Positions 12,162 through 16,213 of a stretch of 16,213 nt of DNA are shown piece by piece (the stretch's first letter is position 1; every line of letters starts with the position of its first letter). The stretch comes from Candidatus Aminicenantota bacterium (GTDB lineage Bacteria; Acidobacteriota; Aminicenantia; S016-38). The position numbers and the translations under genes are program-made. Location: assembly GCA_027062035.1 (NCBI GenBank), contig JAMOUL010000039.1, positions 1 through 16,213 of the forward strand. Reading direction: 5' to 3'. A model generated the notes under the pieces. The model was not told where the DNA came from and made no database searches. It was given only the letters and a program-made list of their open reading frames with translations.

Positions 12162-13598
12162 TTATCTCAAAACCAGCGGGGTGGGTAATTTATTGAGCAG
12201 AATTTCTTCGTTCTTCTTTCCCCAGCCAAGGGGATAGCCCTGGAAAAACAGCGGGACAAATTCCCTGGGGTACTCCCGGGAATCAGGAAGGTTTTCTCCT
12301 CCTGCAAACCTGAAGGCTTCCTCTTCATCCAGTTCCCTTTTAAAACCGGTAAAATACTCTGAGAAGGCCAGAAGAAAGGCGTGGGTTGGACGAAAGGTAC
12401 CATTATTATAAACCCTGATTGCCTTTACCCCGGCTCTGTTCAGAGTGGCTCTTTCAAAAAGCGGTAAAAACTTCCGTGGCTGATACCAGATGTGGTCACC
12501 TGAAAAGACCAATCTTTCCTTTTTTAGAAATTCAAAATCTCCATAGGGCTTCAAAAATTCCAGTAGCTTCCTTCTCATTCCTGAATCTATCATCTTTCCC
12601 AGAAGCCTGCCCTCTGGTTGACGCCCCCTTCTTACTGCTGCGGGAAAGGTTTCTTCCCTTTTGGTAAGCATAAATAAAGTGAAAGCCTCAGTATCGTTCA
12701 GGAAAGGCCATATCCTTGCCACCTTCTTCACCTCTTCAGGAAAAGTTCTTCCTTCAAAGGTTACAATCCCTTCCATGGTTTTGAGTCCCGGCAGCCTGAC
12801 TTCAAGTACTTCTACCTTTGAACCAAATGCAGAAAGGGCATGGGCAAGTATTGCTTCGTTTTCTTCCGGGGTCATGGTACATGTGGAGTAAACAAGAACT
12901 CCGCCGGGTTTAAGAGCATGGATTGCCGAGACTATCAGCGCCTTCTGAACGTTATGGGCTCTCCTTATGTAGGAAAGGTTCCAGAGATTTTTAAAGAATC
13001 CCTCCTCCTTCCTGGTGCTTCCCTCGGCTGAACAAGGGGCATCCAGAAGAATTCTGTCAAAGAAATTCGGAAATCTCCAACCAAAACTGTTTCCCCTGAG
13101 AAGGGTCATTGCTGAATTCCTGACCCCCATTCTTTCCATGTTGCCCACAAGGACCTTTGCCCTGTAAAGCAAGGGCTCATTGGTAACCAACACCCCCTCA
13201 CCCTTCATAAGAGCCGCTATATGAGTGGCTTTTCCACCTGGAGCTGCAGCCATATCAAGAACCATCTCCCCTGGTTGAGGGTTCAATACCTTTGGAGGAA
13301 CCATGGAAGAGGCATCCTGAATATAGTAAAGCCCCATCATGTGATACAGCTCCTTTCCCGAAGATTTTTCTTCGCTTTCCCCGTACACCCAGAATCCTTC
13401 CTCTGCCCAGGGAACCGGCTCCAGTCTATACCCTTTATCCTCCAATCTCCTCTTCATTTCCTCAGGGGATATTCTGGTTGTATTTACCCTCAGGGCCCTG
13501 CGCAGGGGTTTAAAAAGAAATCTTACCAGCTCCTGTAAAAGCTCATCACCGAGAACTTCCCTGTATCTTTCCAGGAAATCAGAGGGAATCTCAGCCAT
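12162..13598 (-). CDS. RsmF/NOL1-NOP2-Sun-family rRNA (cytosine-C5) methyltransferase
   Basis: A 478-residue SAM-dependent RNA methyltransferase. After an N-terminal domain (1-90, with LRVNTTRISPEEMKRRLE) comes YYIQDASSMVPPKVL (91-105), SAM-binding LDMAAAPGGKATHIAAL (114-130), motif IV LLDAPCSAEG with C189 and the nucleophile motif STCTMTPEENE with C240. C5 methylation proceeds through C240 attack with C189 aiding product release, a family mechanism. The C-terminal 130 residues (IRVYNNGTFRPTHAFLLAF, ending PLGWGKK) resemble the RsmF-type C-terminal RNA-binding part, so the substrate is likely 16S rRNA. The start overlaps the end of the dehydrogenase gene by 8 nt, with GGAAGGG upstream, implying co-translation with it. 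Whether it is RsmF or another NSUN member cannot be fixed by eye. Confidence 0.88.
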   Translation of the reverse strand: MAEIPSDFLERYREVLGDELLQELVRFLFKPLRRALRVNTTRISPEEMKRRLEDKGYRLEPVPWAEEGFWVYGESEEKSSGKELYHMMGLYYIQDASSMVPPKVLNPQPGEMVLDMAAAPGGKATHIAALMKGEGVLVTNEPLLYRAKVLVGNMERMGVRNSAMTLLRGNSFGWRFPNFFDRILLDAPCSAEGSTRKEEGFFKNLWNLSYIRRAHNVQKALIVSAIHALKPGGVLVYSTCTMTPEENEAILAHALSAFGSKVEVLEVRLPGLKTMEGIVTFEGRTFPEEVKKVARIWPFLNDTEAFTLFMLTKREETFPAAVRRGRQPEGRLLGKMIDSGMRRKLLEFLKPYGDFEFLKKERLVFSGDHIWYQPRKFLPLFERATLNRAGVKAIRVYNNGTFRPTHAFLLAFSEYFTGFKRELDEEEAFRFAGGENLPDSREYPREFVPLFFQGYPLGWGKKNEEILLNKLPTPLVLR

Positions 13599-14904
13599 TT
13601 ACCCTTCCGAGAGGGGGTTTGCCCACCGGATAATATTCAAATCCAAGGGAAGCAAGTTTCCTTCCCTGAAGCACGTTCCTCCCATCAAAAACAAGGGGGG
13701 TTTCCATAAGGTCCTTCATCTTCTTCCAGTCCAGCTTTAAAAACTCCTCCCATTCCGTTATAAGAGCAATAGCATTGGCTCCCCTTGCAAGTTCATAGGG
13801 GGAGGAAACACACCTGAGGTCCGGTATAACCTTCTTCGCATTTTGCGCAGCTACAGGGTCGTAGGCCTCGACCTCCGCGCCCTCCTTCTTCAGCAGTTTT
13901 ATTATCTTCAGGCTCGGAGCTTCCCTCACATCATCCGTATCAGGTTTGAAGGAAAGTCCAAGTATCCCGATCTTCTTTCCCTTAAGGTTCCACAGAACGT
14001 TCTTCATCTTATCAACAAATTTTACAGGCCTGAGCTCGTTTATCTTCTCAACCTCCCTGAGCAGGCTGAAATCCACACCCTCATCCTCAGCTATCCTGTA
14101 AAAGGCCCTTAAATCCTTTGGGAAACAACTACCCCCAAATCCAACCCCTGCCCTGAGAAATTTCTTCCCTATCCTCGAGTCAAGTCCCATACCCTTCGCT
14201 ACAAGGTCAACATCCGCTCCAACTCTCTCGCAAAGGTCTGCAACCATGTTTATAAAGGATATTTTCATGGCCAAAAAGGAGTTGGAGGCATGCTTTATTA
14301 TCTCCGCAGTCTCAACATCGGTAAAAAGTATGGGAGCATCAAAATCCCTGTACAGTTCCTCCATCTTATCCCTGGCACGCTGACTCTCAACCCCAACAAC
14401 TATCCTTTCAGGATATAAAAAATCTTCCAGCGCAGAGCCTTCCTTGAGAAATTCAGGATTGCTTACAACATCAAAGTCAACATCCGCCTTTTTATAGAGG
14501 TTAATCGTCCTTTTTATCCAGTAGGAGGTTTTTACAGGAACAGTACTCTTTTCCGCTATAACCTTGTATTCCTTCATGTGCTCGGCGATAAACCTCGCAA
14601 CACCCTCCACCTGAGAAAGGTCCGCCCTTCCATCCTCAAGCGGAGGAGTACCAACGCATATGAATATAACTTCTGCCTCGTCTACAGGCCCTTGTCCATC
14701 AACCGAGAACTCCACAAGCCCTTTTTCAGATACTTCCTCCAGCAGTTCCTGAAGTCCTGGCTCAAAAAAGGGGATCTTCCCCTTCTGAAGAGATTTAATC
14801 TTGTCCTCATCTCTGTCTATGCCATATACTTTATGCCCGAACCTGGCAAAGCCCAGGGCAGTTACCAGCCCTACATATCCTGTGCCAAAAACTGCTATCT
14901 TCAT
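13591..14904 (-). CDS. UDP-glucose 6-dehydrogenase
   Basis: A 437-residue NAD-dependent dehydrogenase oxidising UDP-glucose (or a related UDP-sugar) to the uronate, feeding polysaccharide synthesis. It has the N-terminal Rossmann loop GTGYVGL (7-13), FICVGTP (81-87), EKSTVPVKT (118-126), SNPEFLKEGSA (148-158), the central helix HASNSFLAMKISFINM (205-220), catalytic C260 in GFGGSCFPKD, and the C-terminal domain with GLSFKPDTDDVREAPS. Length suits the UDP-glucose branch. The start ATG 14904 (MKIAVFG) is preferred over the TTG at 14910, because the promoter predicts transcription starting at about 14905. No Shine-Dalgarno is near. It heads the unit that continues into the methyltransferase. The glycosyltransferase-like gene at the left edge shares the glycan theme but is 13 kb away. 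Confidence 0.92.
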   Translation of the reverse strand: MKIAVFGTGYVGLVTALGFARFGHKVYGIDRDEDKIKSLQKGKIPFFEPGLQELLEEVSEKGLVEFSVDGQGPVDEAEVIFICVGTPPLEDGRADLSQVEGVARFIAEHMKEYKVIAEKSTVPVKTSYWIKRTINLYKKADVDFDVVSNPEFLKEGSALEDFLYPERIVVGVESQRARDKMEELYRDFDAPILFTDVETAEIIKHASNSFLAMKISFINMVADLCERVGADVDLVAKGMGLDSRIGKKFLRAGVGFGGSCFPKDLRAFYRIAEDEGVDFSLLREVEKINELRPVKFVDKMKNVLWNLKGKKIGILGLSFKPDTDDVREAPSLKIIKLLKKEGAEVEAYDPVAAQNAKKVIPDLRCVSSPYELARGANAIALITEWEEFLKLDWKKMKDLMETPLVFDGRNVLQGRKLASLGFEYYPVGKPPLGRVNG

Positions 14905-14911
14905 AGGCAAA

Positions 14912-14940
14912 AGTATACAATTACCTTTTTTTCTTTACAA
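14912..14940 (-). promoter_or_regulatory. Promoter of the UDP-glucose dehydrogenase gene (predicted leaderless)
   Basis: On the minus strand TTGTAA (14935-14940), a 17 nt spacer and TATACT (14912-14917). Transcription would start at about 14905, one base before the ATG at 14904. The seven bases between the -10 and the ATG (TTTGCCT) have no Shine-Dalgarno. Confidence 0.65.
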
Positions 14941-14986
14941 GAAATTCTATTCCCGGTGGAAACAACTGTTATTTTGGAAAAAGGAG

Positions 14987-14992
14987 TATAAT
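14987..14992 (+). promoter_or_regulatory. -10 element for the radical SAM gene
   Basis: A perfect TATAAT; no good -35 at 16-18 nt (AACTGT at 17 nt). It predicts a start near 14999 and a leader of about 13 nt with a G-rich Shine-Dalgarno (GAGGGGG at 14999-15005). It is 47 nt from the divergent dehydrogenase -35. Confidence 0.5.
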
Positions 14993-15011
14993 AATAGTGA
15001 GGGGGTTAAAA

Positions 15012-16213
15012 ATGAAATCCAGAATTAAGGCGCTATTGGTCTATCCATCCTATCCAGAAACTTTCTGGAGCTTTAAATATGCGTTAAAGTTCGTAAGGAA
15101 GAGTTCTACCTTTCCTCCACTGGGTTTACTGACTGTTGCAGCCATGCTTCCCCACGATTGGGAACTCAAGCTCATAGATTTAAATGTAGAAAGATTAAAA
15201 GATAAAGACATTCTGTGGGCTGATTACATTATGGTCAGCGCTATGGCCATCCAGAGAAAATCCGTGGAGGAAATTATTCAGAGGGCTAAAAAGGCAGGGA
15301 AGAAGATTGTGGCAGGAGGTCCGCTTTTCACAATGCATTACGATGAATTTATCCATAGCGTGGATCATCTTGTTCTGGGAGAGGCTGAAGAGACCCTTCC
15401 CGGATTCCTGAAAGATTTAGAAAGGGGAAATCCGGAAAAAATTTACTTTGCTCGAGGGTTTGCAGACCTGGAGAAAACCCCTGTTCCGAGGTTTGACCTG
15501 ATAAAAATGAAAAAATATTCCTCGATGAACATCCAGTTCTCAAGGGGTTGCCCTTACAACTGTGATTTCTGCGATATTCCCATTCTTTATGGGCATCGCC
15601 CGAGAACAAAATCCAGCAAACAGATAATTTCTGAACTGGAGGCCCTTTATTACCTTGGATGGCAGGGGGGAGTGTTTTTTGTAGACGACAACTTCATTGG
15701 AAACAAGAGGAAACTGAAGGAAGAAATACTACCGGACCTCATTACCTGGTCCAAATTCCGTAACTACCCCTTTAGATTCTTTACAGAGGCATCCCTGAAC
15801 CTTGCTGATGACGAAGAACTTATGGACATGATGGTGGAAGCCGGTTTTGACGAAGTATTTATAGGAATTGAAAGTCCAAACCCCGAAAGCCTGAAGGAAG
15901 TGCATAAGATGCAAAATTACAGAAGGAACCTCCTGAATGCCATAGAAACCATTCATAAACATGGCCTTATAGTGCAGGGAGGCTTCATTCTGGGCTTTGA
16001 CCACGACCCACCCACCATATTTGATTCCATGGTGGATTTCATACAGAAGAGCGGAATAATAACTGCCATGGTAGGGTTACTTCAGGCCCCAAAGGGAACA
16101 AAACTTTACGAAAAACTGAAGGCACAGGGCAGATTGGTCAGGGAATTCGTGGAAAACAATACCGACTTTTCTCTGAATTTCATACCCAGGATGGACTACA
16201 GGGAACTCATAAG
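15012..16213 (+). CDS. Cobalamin-binding radical SAM enzyme, HpnP-like (DUF4070 type), 3' end cut off
   Basis: Open through the right edge; 400 residues are visible. The N-terminal 150 residues form a Rossmann-like B12-binding domain (ALLVYPSYPETFWSFKYALK, PPLGLLTVAAMLP, KKIVAGGPLFT, LVLGEAEETLPGFL). The radical SAM core follows, with the cluster motif C180-PYN-C184-DF-C187, then VDDNFIGNKRKLK (224-236), GFDEVFIGIESPNPESL (278-294) and GGFILGFDHDPP (323-334). The visible tail NFIPRMDYREL matches the DUF4070 C-terminal domain. Relatives include the hopanoid C-2 methylase HpnP and many uncharacterised paralogues. The B12 segment has DLN (56-58) rather than the classical DxHxxG, as in this subgroup as I recall it. 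The likely chemistry is radical methylation or another carbon-centred modification, often of lipids, with substrate unknown. Hopanoid genes are not in the window. Confidence 0.87.
   Translation, partial: MKSRIKALLVYPSYPETFWSFKYALKFVRKSSTFPPLGLLTVAAMLPHDWELKLIDLNVERLKDKDILWADYIMVSAMAIQRKSVEEIIQRAKKAGKKIVAGGPLFTMHYDEFIHSVDHLVLGEAEETLPGFLKDLERGNPEKIYFARGFADLEKTPVPRFDLIKMKKYSSMNIQFSRGCPYNCDFCDIPILYGHRPRTKSSKQIISELEALYYLGWQGGVFFVDDNFIGNKRKLKEEILPDLITWSKFRNYPFRFFTEASLNLADDEELMDMMVEAGFDEVFIGIESPNPESLKEVHKMQNYRRNLLNAIETIHKHGLIVQGGFILGFDHDPPTIFDSMVDFIQKSGIITAMVGLLQAPKGTKLYEKLKAQGRLVREFVENNTDFSLNFIPRMDYRELI

Overview
The window carries a bacterial chromosomal segment with moderate GC, dense gene packing and many 4-17 nt gene overlaps. 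Several promoters match the sigma-70 type (TTGNNN, 17 nt spacer, TATAAT-like). Lys/Glu-rich proteins and short intergenic gaps suggest a thermophilic or deeply branching, perhaps uncultivated, bacterium. I cannot name the phylum from the sequence alone. I see no transposases, phage genes, CRISPR array, tRNA or rRNA.

Left part (1-2002): the 5' end of a glycosyltransferase-like gene (minus) diverges from a XerC/XerD-type tyrosine recombinase (plus), followed by a small ArsR-family regulator (plus). The regulator ends tail-to-tail, overlapping by 11 nt, with a minus-strand run of four genes. Read in transcription order from 5025 down to 1502, these are a proteasome-like Ntn-hydrolase, an OPT-family oligopeptide transporter, a PqqD-like (RRE fold) small protein and an exported TlpA-like thioredoxin. 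The last three overlap each other. The set looks like a peptide uptake and processing cassette, but that function is inferred.

Middle part (5324-10680): a plus-strand exported protein resembling a C39-type peptidase with its catalytic residues replaced. Next comes an operon of exodeoxyribonuclease III, an exported metallo-beta-lactamase-fold protein whose HxHxDH metal motif is destroyed, and a 944-residue secreted beta-propeller protein with ten Asp-box repeats. A strong intrinsic terminator closes this operon. It lies at the end of a convergent NifX/NifB-family gene, which diverges from a histone deacetylase/AcuC-family gene.

Right part (12162-16213): UDP-glucose 6-dehydrogenase and an RsmF-like rRNA cytosine-5 methyltransferase form a minus-strand pair overlapping by 8 nt. 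Diverging from them is a cobalamin-binding radical SAM enzyme of the HpnP-like/DUF4070 type, which runs off the right edge.

Two themes stand out. First, four genes (xerD-like, arsR-like, exoA, ugd) lack a Shine-Dalgarno sequence and have a -10 hexamer placed so that transcription should start on, or within a base of, the start codon. This predicts leaderless mRNAs. Other transcription units seem to have very short leaders of 11-15 nt with a strong Shine-Dalgarno sequence. Second, four proteins of recognisable enzyme folds have changed active-site residues: Ser for Thr in the Ntn-hydrolase, Phe for Tyr in the deacetylase, and apparently complete loss in the C39-like and metallo-beta-lactamase-like proteins. 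All family assignments are from reading motifs by eye, without database searches.
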